In this document: piece after piece, positions 8,463-22,015 of the stretch
How the letters are laid out: every line of letters starts with the position of its first letter
Numbering within the stretch: position 1 is the stretch's first letter
Source: an uncultured Bacteroidales bacterium
GTDB lineage: Bacteria > Bacteroidota > Bacteroidia > Bacteroidales > P3
Assembly (NCBI GenBank): GCA_900315935.1
Contig: ONBB01000006.1
Location: 1-64,000 of the forward strand
Direction: 5' to 3'
Length of the DNA: 64,000 nt
The notes under the pieces: model-generated
What the model was told of the DNA's origin: nothing
Databases searched by the model: none
The model's input: the letters and a program-made list of their open reading frames with translations, nothing else
Program-made: the position numbers and the translations under genes

Positions 8463-9401
8463 ATGGCTAACAGCAACGAAATCAGTGCAAACGTGGAGCG
8501 CGACTGGAACCGCTGGCGCAAGGAATTCCTTGCCTATCTGAAGCTGGAGCGTGGCCTGGCGGGCAACAGTGTGGCGTCGTATTTGCAGGATTTCGACCAC
8601 CTGGCGCGCTACATGAAGGAGCGAAACACCGCGCCGGAAGAGGCGACGACAGACGAACTGCGCGAGCTGCTCAAGGAGCTGAACGAGACGGGCATAGCCG
8701 CCACGTCGCAGCGCCGGATGATAGCCGGCTGGCGGATGTTCTACAAGATGCTGGTGGTGGAGGATGTGCTGAAGGCCAATCCGGCCGAGTTGCTGGACCT
8801 TCCGGTGCGGCCGCAGCACCTGCCAGATGTGCTTAGCGACGAGGATATTACGAAGATTCAATCAACTTTTGATTTAAGCCTGCCGGACCAGTATCGCAAC
8901 AATGTGATAGTGGAGGTGCTGTACGGCTGCGGACTGCGGGTGTCGGAGCTGGTAAACCTCAAGATGTCAAATATATATGAAGACGAGCAGATGCTGCAGG
9001 TATTCGGCAAGGGCGACAAGGAACGCTGGGTGCCCATCAACCCGCGGGCGCTGGATCTGCTGATGACCTATATCCACCGCGTGCGGGTACACCTGCCAGT
9101 GAAGCCGGGCGAGGAGAAGTATGTGTTCCTTAACCGAAGGGGTGCGCACCTCTCCAGGGTGTTTGTCTTTATGTTTCTGAAACAGGCAGTTGAGGATGCT
9201 GGGTTAAAGAAGAAAATTAGCCCCCATTCGCTGCGCCACAGCTTTGCGACGGAGCTGGTGGAGAACGGGGCCGACCTGCGGGCGGTGCAGGAGATGCTGG
9301 GACATGCCTCGCTGTCGACCACGGAGATTTACACCCACCTCAGCCGCGAGACCCTCCGCAACACCATCAGCGCCTACCACCCCCATTACGCCAAACGGTA
9401 G
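8463..9401 (+). CDS. xerD: Site-specific tyrosine recombinase XerD
   Basis: 312 residues with the N-terminal SAM-like core-binding domain (about 15-105) and the catalytic domain. All catalytic residues are visible: Arg159 in YGCGLRVSEL, Lys183 in GKGDKERWVPI, His255 and Arg258 in PHSLRHSFATEL, His281 in LGHASL and nucleophile Tyr290 in STTEIYTHLS. XerD, with XerC, resolves chromosome dimers at dif during division. It stands alone between divergent gapA and ppdK, as expected for a housekeeping recombinase rather than an integrase of a mobile element. Confidence 0.93.
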   Translation: MANSNEISANVERDWNRWRKEFLAYLKLERGLAGNSVASYLQDFDHLARYMKERNTAPEEATTDELRELLKELNETGIAATSQRRMIAGWRMFYKMLVVEDVLKANPAELLDLPVRPQHLPDVLSDEDITKIQSTFDLSLPDQYRNNVIVEVLYGCGLRVSELVNLKMSNIYEDEQMLQVFGKGDKERWVPINPRALDLLMTYIHRVRVHLPVKPGEEKYVFLNRRGAHLSRVFVFMFLKQAVEDAGLKKKISPHSLRHSFATELVENGADLRAVQEMLGHASLSTTEIYTHLSRETLRNTISAYHPHYAKR

Positions 9402-9511
9402 CCGGAGCGGCTCCTGAAAAGTCTGTTTTTTTTGAAAAAAAGTGGCTCGGACGTCCAAAAATGTACGTCCGCAAGTGCTTGATTGCCAGTATTTGGTATG
9501 CTATAGGTTTT

Positions 9512-9552
9512 GCCCCTCTTCGTACTAACTAGGGGAGTGGTTGGGGAGGTCT
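9512..9552. repeat. Dispersed CCCCTCTTCG hairpin repeat, copy 1
   Basis: CCCCTCTTCGTACTAACTAG followed by GGGAGTGGTTGGGGAGG. The arms CCCCT and AGGGG can pair. A related copy lies at 48093-48131 with the same order of blocks. Confidence 0.6.
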
Positions 9553-9655
9553 GGGGGGAGGGGACGGAGGTGGGTGGCCGATGCAAAAAAAGAATGCACC
9601 GCGGGCTGTTGATATTTTTTTTATATGGAAGTGCGCGCATGTCAATAAATATTCG

Positions 9656-9664
9656 TATCTTTGC
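9656..9664 (+). promoter_or_regulatory. Probable -7 element of the ppdK promoter
   Basis: TATCTTTGC fits TAnnTTTG, 59 bases before the ppdK start. I see no TTTG at the proper distance upstream, so the promoter may need an activator or simply be weak at -33. Confidence 0.55.
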
Positions 9665-9722
9665 AGTCTGAAAATTAAGGAAAATTAATATAAACAATTA
9701 ATAATAAACCATTTAATCTTTT

Positions 9723-12494
9723 ATGACAAAGTACGTTTACACGTTCGGTGGCAAGACTGCCGAGGGAAAAGCTGACATGAAAAACCTTTTGGGCGGCAAG
9801 GGCGCCAACCTGGCCGAGATGTGCCACCTGGGGCTGCCGGTGCCTGCCGGCATGACCATCACCACCGAGTGCTGCACCGCCTACTACGATAACAACTGTG
9901 CGCTGCCCGCCAGCCTGATGGACGAGGTGTGGAAGGCCATGGAGAATGTGGAGAAGATTATGGGCATGAAGTACGACGATGCCGAGAACCCCCTGCTCGT
10001 TTCCTGCCGTTCGGGCGCCCGCTCGTCGATGCCCGGCATGATGGACACGGTACTCAACATCGGCCTTTCGAGCAAGACTATCCCCGGCATGCTGAAGAAG
10101 ACGAACAACCCGCGCTTTGTCTATGACTCCTACCGCCGCCTGATTATGATGTACGCCGATGTGGTGATGGAGAAGAGCGAGGGCATCGAGCCTGCCGACG
10201 GCAAGGGCATCCGCAAGCAGCTGGACGACATGCTGGACCACTACAAGGAGCAGAAAGGCTACAAGAGCGACACCGACCTCACCGCGGAAGACCTCCAGCA
10301 GCTGGCCGAGGCGTTCAAGGTGCGCGTGAAGGAGGTGCTCGGCACCGACTTCCCCGACGACGCCCGCGCCCAGATGGAGGGCGGCATCAAGGCCGTCTTC
10401 AAGAGCTGGAACGGCAAGAAGGCCGTTGCCTACCGCCGCATCGAAGGCATCCCCGACGACTGGGGCACCGCCGTCAACGTGCAGGCCATGGTGTTCGGCA
10501 ACATGGGCGAGAGCAGCGCCACCGGCGTGGCCTTCACCCGCAACCCCGCCACCGGCGACAACCAGTTCTACGGCGAGTGGCTCATCAACGCCCAGGGTGA
10601 GGACGTGGTGGCTGGTATCCGCACCCCCAACCCCCTCAACGACGACACCAAGAACGAGCAGAACCAGCACCTGCACTCCATGCAGGAGCTGATGCCCGAG
10701 ACCTATAAGGAGCTGTGCGACATCCGCGCCCGCCTCGAGGACAACTTCCGCGACATGCTCGACATCGAGTTCACCATCCAGGAAGGCAAACTGTACATGC
10801 TGCAGTGCCGCGTCGGCAAGCGCACCGGCGTCGCCGCCCTCACCATGGCCATGGACATGCTGAAGGAGAACCTCATCGACGAGAGCGAGGTGGTGATGCG
10901 CATATCGCCCGCCCAGCTCGACGAGCTGCTGCACCCCATCCTCGACGCTGCCGACGAGAAGAAACACGCCGTCATCGCCAAGGGTCTGCCCGCCGGCCCC
11001 GGCGGCGCCGTGGGTGTCATCGCCCTCACCAGCGAGAAGGCCAAGGAATACAACGCCCAGGGCATCAAGAATATCCTGGTCCGCGAAGAGACCAACCCCG
11101 AGGACGTCGAGGGCATGCGCGCCGCCGACGGCATCCTGACCGCCCGTGGCGGCATGACCAGCCACGCCGCCCTCGTGGCCCGCGGCTGGGGCAAGTGCTG
11201 CATCGTGGGTTGCGACGCCCTGAAAATCAGCATGGAGCAACACTCTGTCAAAGTGGATGAATACGGCAAGAAAACCGTAACCACCACCGAGACCGGCACC
11301 GTCACCATCGACGGACGCGTCTACCATGAAGGCGACTTGCTGAGCCTCAACGGCACCAAGGGATACGTATACAACGAAGAGGTGAAGATGATCGACGCCA
11401 CCGAGAATCCCCTCTTCCAGGAATTCATGAAGATTGTGGACAAACACCGCAAGATGGGCGTCCGCACAAATGCCGACACCCCCGCCGACGCCCAGAAGGC
11501 CATCGACTTCGGTGCCGAAGGCATCGGCCTGTTCCGCATCGAGCACATGTTCTACGGCGAGAACAGCGAGGTGCCGCTGGAGAAGCTGCGCAACATGATT
11601 CTGGCCGACAGCCTCGAAGCCCGCGTCGAGGCGCTGAACGAGCTGGAGCCCTACATCAAGGAGAGCGCCAAGGGCACGCTGAAAGTGATGGACGGCAAGC
11701 CGCTCACCTTCCGCCTGATGGATCCCCCGCTGCACGAGTTTGTCCCCCAGACCGAGGACAAGCAGCGCGAGGTGGCCAAGGCCCGCGGCCTCGAGTTCGA
11801 GAAACTGCGCGCCCGCATCGAGAGCATGCACGAGGTGAACCCCATGATGGGCCTGCGCGGTGTGCGTCTGGGCATCATCTACCCCGAAATCACCGAGACC
11901 CAGTTCCGCGCCCTCTTCAGTGCCGCCGCCGAGCTCAAGAAGGAAGGCAACAACCCCATGCTCGAGATCATGATTCCGCTGACCGTCAACGCCGCCGAGC
12001 TGCGCCACCAGAAGGCCATCGCCGACCGCGTGAAGAAAGAGGTCGAGGCGAAGTACGGTCTCACCTTCGAATACAAGTTCGGCACCATGATTGAGATTCC
12101 GCGTGCCGCCCTGGTGGCCGACCAGGTGGCCGATGTGGCCGAGTTCTTCAGCTTCGGCACCAACGACCTCACCCAAATGACCTTCGGCTTCAGCCGCGAC
12201 GACGTGAACGCCATCGTCAGCAAGTACGTCGACGAGAAGATCATCCCCGCCGACCCGTTCAACTCGTTCGACAGCGAGGGCGTGGGCCAGCTGGTGAAGA
12301 TGGGTGTGGAGCGTGGCCGCTCGACCCGCAAGGAGCTCAAGTGTGGCGTCTGCGGTGAGCACGGCGGCGACCCGACGGCTGCCGAGTTCTTCTACAAGAC
12401 CGGCCTGAACTATGTCAGCTGCAGCCCCTTCCGCGTGCCCGTGGCACGTCTGGCAGCAGCCCAGGCCGCCATCAAAGAGGAGCGCAGCAAATAA
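9723..12494 (+). CDS. ppdK: Pyruvate, phosphate dikinase
   Basis: 923 residues. The N-terminal ATP-grasp domain begins VYTFGGKTAEGKADMKNLLG and GGKGANLAEMCHLGLPVP; the central phosphohistidine domain carries GGMTSHAALVARGWGKCC with the catalytic His; the C-terminal PEP/pyruvate TIM barrel includes GLFRIEHMF, GLRGVRLGI, FSFGTNDLTQMTFG and CGVCGEHGGDP. The enzyme interconverts pyruvate, ATP and phosphate with PEP, AMP and PPi and in Bacteroidales runs together with pckA for reversible flux at the PEP node. Slightly longer than many family members (about 875-910). Followed after 82 bases by pckA in the same direction. Confidence 0.97.
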   Translation: MTKYVYTFGGKTAEGKADMKNLLGGKGANLAEMCHLGLPVPAGMTITTECCTAYYDNNCALPASLMDEVWKAMENVEKIMGMKYDDAENPLLVSCRSGARSSMPGMMDTVLNIGLSSKTIPGMLKKTNNPRFVYDSYRRLIMMYADVVMEKSEGIEPADGKGIRKQLDDMLDHYKEQKGYKSDTDLTAEDLQQLAEAFKVRVKEVLGTDFPDDARAQMEGGIKAVFKSWNGKKAVAYRRIEGIPDDWGTAVNVQAMVFGNMGESSATGVAFTRNPATGDNQFYGEWLINAQGEDVVAGIRTPNPLNDDTKNEQNQHLHSMQELMPETYKELCDIRARLEDNFRDMLDIEFTIQEGKLYMLQCRVGKRTGVAALTMAMDMLKENLIDESEVVMRISPAQLDELLHPILDAADEKKHAVIAKGLPAGPGGAVGVIALTSEKAKEYNAQGIKNILVREETNPEDVEGMRAADGILTARGGMTSHAALVARGWGKCCIVGCDALKISMEQHSVKVDEYGKKTVTTTETGTVTIDGRVYHEGDLLSLNGTKGYVYNEEVKMIDATENPLFQEFMKIVDKHRKMGVRTNADTPADAQKAIDFGAEGIGLFRIEHMFYGENSEVPLEKLRNMILADSLEARVEALNELEPYIKESAKGTLKVMDGKPLTFRLMDPPLHEFVPQTEDKQREVAKARGLEFEKLRARIESMHEVNPMMGLRGVRLGIIYPEITETQFRALFSAAAELKKEGNNPMLEIMIPLTVNAAELRHQKAIADRVKKEVEAKYGLTFEYKFGTMIEIPRAALVADQVADVAEFFSFGTNDLTQMTFGFSRDDVNAIVSKYVDEKIIPADPFNSFDSEGVGQLVKMGVERGRSTRKELKCGVCGEHGGDPTAAEFFYKTGLNYVSCSPFRVPVARLAAAQAAIKEERSK

Positions 12495-12507
12495 GCGCCC
12501 TTGAACC

Positions 12508-12539
12508 TTCGGGCAGGGGAGGAGACTTCCCTGTCCGAA
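12508..12539 (+). promoter_or_regulatory. Intercistronic stem-loop between ppdK and pckA
   Basis: An 11-bp inverted repeat with one G-T pair (12508-12518 with 12529-12539) and no U-tract. It is more likely an mRNA-processing or stability hairpin, or a leaky attenuator, than a terminator. Confidence 0.5.
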
Positions 12540-12576
12540 CCAAAGATAATTACAAAAGAATAAATACAGACCAGAT

Positions 12577-14199
<1,623 letters not shown>

Positions 14200-14228
14200 T
14201 AGAATAGAAACGTTTAATACCCAAGGTG

Positions 14229-15779
14229 ATGAAAAACAACCTTAAAGCAACCCTTGCATTCGCCCTGGCACTGCTAGTGGCCATGCCGGCATGGGCTTAT
14301 GATTTCTCTGTAAGGATGAATTATGGCGACATGCTGTATTTCGACATTGTCAATGCCGCCCAACGGCAGGTGAAGGTGGTGCCGCCCGTGGCTACCGGAA
14401 GCGACCATTATGCTTCGCACGTCCGCCCCGCTGGCGTGCTCTCCATCCCCTCGGTGGTGGAGTACAATGGAATCAGCTATGAAGTGGTGGCTATCGGCGA
14501 GCGCGCTTTCTCCGGCTGCTTGGATATTCGCACCATTACCATCCCCGCCACCGTGCACACCATTGAACCCTACGCTTTCTATGGTTGCACCGGCATCAAG
14601 GGCAGCATTGTGATTGGCGAGAATGTGCGTTCAATAGGCAATTCGGCTTTCTATGGTTGCACCGGTGTCAACGAGGTTCTTTTCCGTGCCGAGAACTGCA
14701 CCACCATGGGTGGCTCGATGAGCATGACTGCCTTCGGCAATTGCCGCAACCTGAAGTCGGTAAAGATATCCGAGGGTGTCAAGGTTCTCCCCGACTATGC
14801 TTTCTGCGGGATGGATGCGTTGTCTGATTCTGTCCAGCTGCCCTCTTCGCTGGAGCGTATCGGTGCCTATGCCTTCGCCTATTGCAGCTCGTTGCCTGGC
14901 CGCATGGTAATTCCCGATAACGTTACCACTATTGGCGAATGTGCATTCCACCAGTGCCACAAGATTTCGTCGGTTACCATCGGCGCCTCTGTGCGCCAGA
15001 TAGGTGGACGTGCTTTCTACCACTGCATAGGGCTTAGGCAGGTGATTATCAACGCCACCACCCCTCCGCAGGTGGCTGCCACCTCGTTCTCCGAGGTGAA
15101 GAAGGGGATTCCCTTCAAGGTGCCTTGTGTCAGCAAGCAGATGTATACCGACAATGCCGAATGGCACAACTATGCTCCTTTCAGCACGCATGGCAGTTGT
15201 TCCATCACCATCAATGCCTCGGTACTCGACCCCGTGACGGGCAGCGTGGTGGGTGGCGGCAGCTACAACTATGGCGACAATGTGAAGCTTATGGCACTTT
15301 GTGCCGAGGGTTATGCTTTCGAGGGCTGGTCCGACGGCAACCGCGACAATCCCCGCACTTTCGATGCAAAGGACAATCTCATCGTGCGTGCCAATATGCG
15401 CCGTGTCATGACCATCGTACAGAAGGATACGGTGTACGTTGTCGATACCGTTTATCGCCAGGGTACCCGCGTAATCCGCGATACTGTCGACTTCTTCGAC
15501 GCTGTGCGCTCGGTTACAAGTATTCCCGAGATTACCGTCGACTCGCCCAAGAAACGCATCAAGTGGAACTTCTCCCGTCGCGAGAAGGTTACCTCCGTGG
15601 CCCTCTACGACCAGCTGGGCGAGTGCCTCTACACTGGCAACGGCCGTCGTGGCGACATCGACATGAGCCGCTACCGCACCGGCACCTATTACGTTCGCAT
15701 CCAGACCAACAACCGTGTGCTCCGTGCCAGGTGCTTCTACAATGCCAATAGCAACGAGACTATCATCATAAAAAAATAA
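14229..15779 (+). CDS. Secreted BspA-type leucine-rich repeat protein
   Basis: Signal peptide MKNNLKATLAFALALLVAMP followed by an AWA cleavage site; I use the ATG at 14229, not the GTG one codon upstream. Residues about 70-300 hold repeated LRR_5-type units (ITIPATVHTIEPYAFYGCTG, SIGNSAFYGCTG, LERIGAYAFAYCSSL, IGECAFHQCHKI, IGGRAFYHCIGL). Near residue 360 there is an InlB B-repeat-like stretch (AEGYAFEGWSDG), and the last about 80 residues (VTSVALYDQLGECLYTG, YRTGTYYVRIQTNN) resemble a type IX secretion C-terminal sorting domain. BspA-like proteins are exposed adhesins. Ligand unknown. It lies between pckA and gcvP and is functionally unrelated to either. Confidence 0.85.
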   Translation: MKNNLKATLAFALALLVAMPAWAYDFSVRMNYGDMLYFDIVNAAQRQVKVVPPVATGSDHYASHVRPAGVLSIPSVVEYNGISYEVVAIGERAFSGCLDIRTITIPATVHTIEPYAFYGCTGIKGSIVIGENVRSIGNSAFYGCTGVNEVLFRAENCTTMGGSMSMTAFGNCRNLKSVKISEGVKVLPDYAFCGMDALSDSVQLPSSLERIGAYAFAYCSSLPGRMVIPDNVTTIGECAFHQCHKISSVTIGASVRQIGGRAFYHCIGLRQVIINATTPPQVAATSFSEVKKGIPFKVPCVSKQMYTDNAEWHNYAPFSTHGSCSITINASVLDPVTGSVVGGGSYNYGDNVKLMALCAEGYAFEGWSDGNRDNPRTFDAKDNLIVRANMRRVMTIVQKDTVYVVDTVYRQGTRVIRDTVDFFDAVRSVTSIPEITVDSPKKRIKWNFSRREKVTSVALYDQLGECLYTGNGRRGDIDMSRYRTGTYYVRIQTNNRVLRARCFYNANSNETIIIKK

Positions 15780-15789
15780 CACTAGAACA

Positions 15790-18639
<2,850 letters not shown>

Positions 18640-18661
18640 GCATCTTGTCTATAACTTCATC

Positions 18662-18698
18662 GGGTCCAATGCCTTACGGCATTGGACCCTCTTTTTTC
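18662..18698 (+). terminator. Rho-independent terminator of gcvP
   Basis: A perfect 12-bp stem (GGGTCCAATGCC / GGCATTGGACCC) with TTAC loop and TCTTTTTT tail, 22 bases after the gcvP stop. Confidence 0.95.
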
Positions 18699-18720
18699 TT
18701 GTCCCTTTCTGGGCTTAATG

Positions 18721-18797
18721 TACCATAAGCTTCCATATCCTTCCAGTGCCTTTGTATTCCCCTACCGTTCCCCTACCATTCCCCTACCGTTCCCTTA
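18721..18797 (+). repeat. C-rich 3'-end repeat, copy 1
   Basis: Reads TACCATAAGCTTCCATATCC, then TTCCAGTGCCTTTGTA, then three or four 11-base units of type TTCCCCTACCG. Four further copies: 28027-28093, 37532-37603, 55636-55712, 60621-60694. Here it lies between convergent gcvP and the peptide-binding lipoprotein, C-rich strand on plus. Confidence 0.9.
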
Positions 18798-18848
18798 GAG
18801 GGTGCTTAGGGTGTTTGGGGAAATAATTAGTGGAATGGGTGGGGTGTT

Positions 18849-20426
18849 TTAGCGGGCGATGCGGACGTGGCGCAGGTCGGGGCAGTTCATGGCGTTGGTG
18901 CGGAGGCCGGTTACGATTTTGTGTGTGAAGTGGAGTATTTGGTCGTAGTAGAGGACGATGACTGGGGCGTGCTGCATGACGAGGCTGTCCATGGTGCGGT
19001 AGAGTGCGATGCGTTCCTGTGGGTCGGTGGCGTTGCGGGCGCGGAGGTAGAGTTGGTCGAATTGGGGGTTGGAGAATCGGGTGTAGTTGGGACCTGCGGG
19101 TGCCCGGTTGGGGGAGTAGAAGAGCGAGAGGTAGTTTTCGGCGTCGGGGTAGTCGGCGACCCATGAGCCTCGGAACCAGGCGTTTTTGCCTTCTCCGATC
19201 TGGCTGCGCAGTGCGGCTGGCGGGTTGACGTCGACTTGGACCTGGATGCCGAGGAGGCCGAGTTGCTGTTGGATGTATTTGCAGAGGTCGAGGTAGTTGG
19301 CAGTGGTGCTGAGTTTGAGTGTGGGGAGTCCTTGTCCGTGGGGATAGCCGGCTTCGGCGAGGAGCTGGGCGGCGCGCTGTGGGTTGTACTCGTATCCGTA
19401 AGGGGCGGCGGTGTCGAATCCGGGGAGTCCGAGGGGGACGAAGCCGCCGACGCCTGGGTGCCCGATGTTGTTGCGGAGGTAGCGCATCATTTTGCGGCGG
19501 TCGAATCCGCAGTTGATGGCCTGGCGTATTTTCAGTGAGGAGTGGGGGGGGAGGAGTGAGGGGTTTCCGTTTTCCTGGCTCATGTTGAATCCGAGGTATT
19601 CGGTGTTGAGGTAGGGTGTGGAGTGCATGTGGATGCGAGAGGCGTATTTTTCCTTGAGTTGTCCGTCGAGGGTGAGGAGTTCGTCTTTGTAGCTGGCGTC
19701 GAGGGAGTTCATGAAGTCGAGGTTGCCTTTGATGAATTCGAGGAATGCGGTGTGGCGGTCGGCGATGAAGGTGATGGCGACGGCGTGGAGGTGGGGCAGT
19801 CCTTGTTCGAAGTAGTGGTCGTTTCGTCGGAGGACGAGTTTGACGCCTTCTTTCCAGTATTGGAAGCGGAAGGGGCCGGTGCCGCAGGGGTTGCGCCGGA
19901 AGTTTTTGCCGTGTCGCTGTATTTCTTCGCGGGGTACGACGGAGCAGTAGACCATGCCGAGTTGTGCGAGGAAGGGTGCGAAGGGTTGTTTGAGGTGTAT
20001 TTCGAAGGTGGTGTCGTTGGGTGCGTTGAATGATTGTACGTCGTGGAATATCCATGCGCCGGGGGAGATGACGTCGGGGTCGGTGATGCGGCGGAAGCTG
20101 TAGACGAAGTCGTCGGCGACGACGCGACGTCCGTTGTGGAAGTGTACGTCGTCGCGGAGGGTGAAGGTGTAGTGGAGTCCGTCGCGGCTGATGGTCCAAT
20201 GTTTGGCGATGGAGGGTTGTACCTGGAGTGCGGTGTCGAGTTCGATGAGTCCGTTGTAGAGTTGCCGGCAGGCCCAGATGATGCTTTGGTCTTTGGCGAA
20301 GGCGGGGTCGAGGGTGGCGATGCCGGCGCTTTCGTTGTAGCGGAATATCATTTTGTCCGGGTGGTGGCGATTGCTGCATGAGGCTGCCAGGAGGAGGGTG
20401 AGTATGATGGGAGCGAGGTGTTTCAT
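18849..20426 (-). CDS. Oligopeptide/dipeptide ABC transporter substrate-binding lipoprotein
   Basis: The open frame extends upstream, but the true start is the ATG at 20426, giving MKHLAPIILTLLLAASCSNR with lipobox AASC; the upstream part is a low-complexity shadow of the RNA ligase gene. 525 residues with the SBP_bac_5 (DppA/OppA) signature: ATLDPAFAKDQSIIWACRQLYNGLIEL, LRDDVHFHNGRRVVADDFVYSFRRI, GTGPFRF, IRQAINCGFDRR and an EAGYPHGQGLPTL segment. It binds peptides or a related ligand; no permease genes are adjacent. The stop-start overlap with the RNA ligase (ATGA) shows translational coupling. Residues about 288-297 (PSLLPPHSSL) come from a G-rich repeat insertion. Confidence 0.9.
   Translation of the reverse strand: MKHLAPIILTLLLAASCSNRHHPDKMIFRYNESAGIATLDPAFAKDQSIIWACRQLYNGLIELDTALQVQPSIAKHWTISRDGLHYTFTLRDDVHFHNGRRVVADDFVYSFRRITDPDVISPGAWIFHDVQSFNAPNDTTFEIHLKQPFAPFLAQLGMVYCSVVPREEIQRHGKNFRRNPCGTGPFRFQYWKEGVKLVLRRNDHYFEQGLPHLHAVAITFIADRHTAFLEFIKGNLDFMNSLDASYKDELLTLDGQLKEKYASRIHMHSTPYLNTEYLGFNMSQENGNPSLLPPHSSLKIRQAINCGFDRRKMMRYLRNNIGHPGVGGFVPLGLPGFDTAAPYGYEYNPQRAAQLLAEAGYPHGQGLPTLKLSTTANYLDLCKYIQQQLGLLGIQVQVDVNPPAALRSQIGEGKNAWFRGSWVADYPDAENYLSLFYSPNRAPAGPNYTRFSNPQFDQLYLRARNATDPQERIALYRTMDSLVMQHAPVIVLYYDQILHFTHKIVTGLRTNAMNCPDLRHVRIAR
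19534..19563. repeat. GTGAGGA-type repeat inside the peptide-binding lipoprotein gene
   Basis: Imperfect 7-base periodic units (GTGAGGA, GTGGGGG, GGAGGAGTGAGGGG) read in frame as a Pro/Leu/Ser-rich insertion just before IRQAINCGFDRR. Confidence 0.6.
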
Positions 20427-21997
20427 TGGGGTGTTTGGTTTTGCATTTCGTAGTCGAGGAGTCCTTGGTCGATGAGTTTGGTTTCGCGGTGGAAGAAGGC
20501 TGTGGTTTTGAGTTTGAAGCATTGGGGGGTGGGGTCGTTGTGGATGCGGATGCAGATGCCTTCGCGGGGTACTTTGTTGGAGCAGAGCGGTTCGTCGAGT
20601 TCCATGCCGAAGTGTGCGGTGTCGTTGCGGAGTGCCTCGAGGAGGTTTTCGTGCCAGAAGCGGTCGGTGTCGAGGGTGGGGTAGAGGTCTCGGAGGGTAC
20701 CGTGGTAGAGTATGTGTATGGGTTGGATGTGGGGTTGCAGTTCGGGGTGTTGTTGGAGGAGGCGGAATGTCCATTGGTGGACTTGCTGCACGGTCCATTC
20801 GGTTTTGGTTCCGTCGGGTGCGGTGTGTGTGATGCGGTAGGGCATGAGGAAGTTGTGGCCGGGCTGGCATCCGTAGTCGTAGTGTTTCATGACCATGCGG
20901 TCGAGCCCGGTGAGGTATCCGCATATTTCACCGTAGAGGGTGATGCCCTGGGGGATGTGTGGTTGGAGGAGCTGGCCGTATTGGCTCCAGATGTCGATGG
21001 GGTAGAATCCGTCGGATACGTTGGGGTTGATGTATCGGTTTTTGATGACTCCGCGGCTGCTCCAGATGGGGCCGTAGTCGAGCCTGTAGGCTTGGTGGAT
21101 TTGTTGTTGGAGTCGTTGTATGTGCTGTTGTTGCTGTTTTTGCTGCCAGGGGTAGGGTGGGCGTTGTTTCTGCAGGTTTTTTATTTTCCTGACAGTCTGC
21201 CGGTTGGCGAGTTGGCTGGTGATGCTGAGGGGTGTGGGCACTTTGGTGAGGAGGTTGGCGATACATACGGATGTGCCGTGCATTTTGAGGCTGATGGTTA
21301 CGACGGTGTCGGGCTGGAATCGCCAGGTGTTGCCGTTGAGGGTGTCGGTTTCGTAGTGGTGGAGGAATTGTCCGGGGATGAGCCTGTCAAAGCGCAGCAG
21401 CCGGCGGTTGAGTTTGTCGGCGAGGTTTTTCCGTTTGCGTTGTGTGGTGCGGGGTATGTAGGCTTGGACGAAGAGTCGTCCGTCGACGGTGTCGAACCGG
21501 TAGGGGTGTTCGATGCCGTTTTCGTCGGTGGTGAGGTAGTCTTCGAGGTTGAGGTGTTGGAGGTTGGGGTTCCATCGTGCCAGTTGGTCGGGTTTGAAGA
21601 TGCATCCGTAGCTTGGGCATCCGCGCAGGTGTATGAGTTTGACGCGTCCATGTTTGTTGAAGAAGCCCACTTGGCGGCGTGCTTCTTCTTCGCATCCTTT
21701 GCGGAGGAGTGCTTCTACCTGGGTGTGGTTGGCGTTGAGGCGGCGGTGCGATAGGTCGAATTGGTTGTTGGCAGAGAGGAAGTGGCGGTTGATTTGGGTT
21801 TCGTTGGGGCAGTATATGACGGCTTCGCCCTGGGTGTAGAGGTCTTTGGGGATGACGATGCTGTTGCCGTCGAGGTAGGTCTGCACGAGTCGGTCGGCGC
21901 CTTGGATGGGGTGCATGGTGCCGATGCGCACTATTTTTGCGCAGTATTCTTTTTTCATGTCTGCGCTGCAGGAGAGGGGTGTGTTTTCGTGTTTCAT
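20423..21997 (-). CDS. RNA ligase, DRB0094/Rnl5-like
   Basis: 524 residues. The N-terminal domain (about 14-140) has the OB-like pattern of this family (GADRLVQTYLDGNSIVIPKD, QGEAVIYCPNE, KLIHLRGCPSYGCIF). The nucleotidyltransferase core has all motifs: motif I LKMHGTS with the AMP-accepting Lys238, motif III ITLYGEICGY, motif IV PREGICIRI and motif V FKLKTTAFF. Between motifs I and III is a Gln-rich, probably coiled-coil insert. The family joins 3'-OH/5'-phosphate RNA ends, with a preference for nicks in duplexes, through an AMP-enzyme intermediate. It sits 18 bases after a porin gene and overlaps a peptide-binding lipoprotein by 4 bases, an unusual setting for RNA repair. An alternative start is Met14. 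Confidence 0.86.
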   Translation of the reverse strand: MKHENTPLSCSADMKKEYCAKIVRIGTMHPIQGADRLVQTYLDGNSIVIPKDLYTQGEAVIYCPNETQINRHFLSANNQFDLSHRRLNANHTQVEALLRKGCEEEARRQVGFFNKHGRVKLIHLRGCPSYGCIFKPDQLARWNPNLQHLNLEDYLTTDENGIEHPYRFDTVDGRLFVQAYIPRTTQRKRKNLADKLNRRLLRFDRLIPGQFLHHYETDTLNGNTWRFQPDTVVTISLKMHGTSVCIANLLTKVPTPLSITSQLANRQTVRKIKNLQKQRPPYPWQQKQQQQHIQRLQQQIHQAYRLDYGPIWSSRGVIKNRYINPNVSDGFYPIDIWSQYGQLLQPHIPQGITLYGEICGYLTGLDRMVMKHYDYGCQPGHNFLMPYRITHTAPDGTKTEWTVQQVHQWTFRLLQQHPELQPHIQPIHILYHGTLRDLYPTLDTDRFWHENLLEALRNDTAHFGMELDEPLCSNKVPREGICIRIHNDPTPQCFKLKTTAFFHRETKLIDQGLLDYEMQNQTPQ

Positions 21998-22015
21998 TGT
22001 GCAGTTCTCCTGATG

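Larger units (their letters stand above)
9402..9722. other. Intergenic region between xerD and ppdK
   Basis: 321 bases with no credible gene. It holds a CCCCT/AGGGG hairpin-type dispersed repeat (9512-9552), a G-rich stretch after it, and the ppdK -7 element near 9656. Confidence 0.7.

Noticed and set aside
8463..9401. xerD as integrase of a mobile element next to the AT-rich cassette
   Set aside because: The protein has the standard XerD length and motifs, lies 3.6 kb away behind a housekeeping operon, and has host-like GC content.
20427..20924. Upstream extension of the peptide-binding lipoprotein
   Set aside because: The extension is Pro/His/Arg/Thr-rich, antisense-like sequence of the RNA ligase frame; a proper lipoprotein signal starts at 20426.
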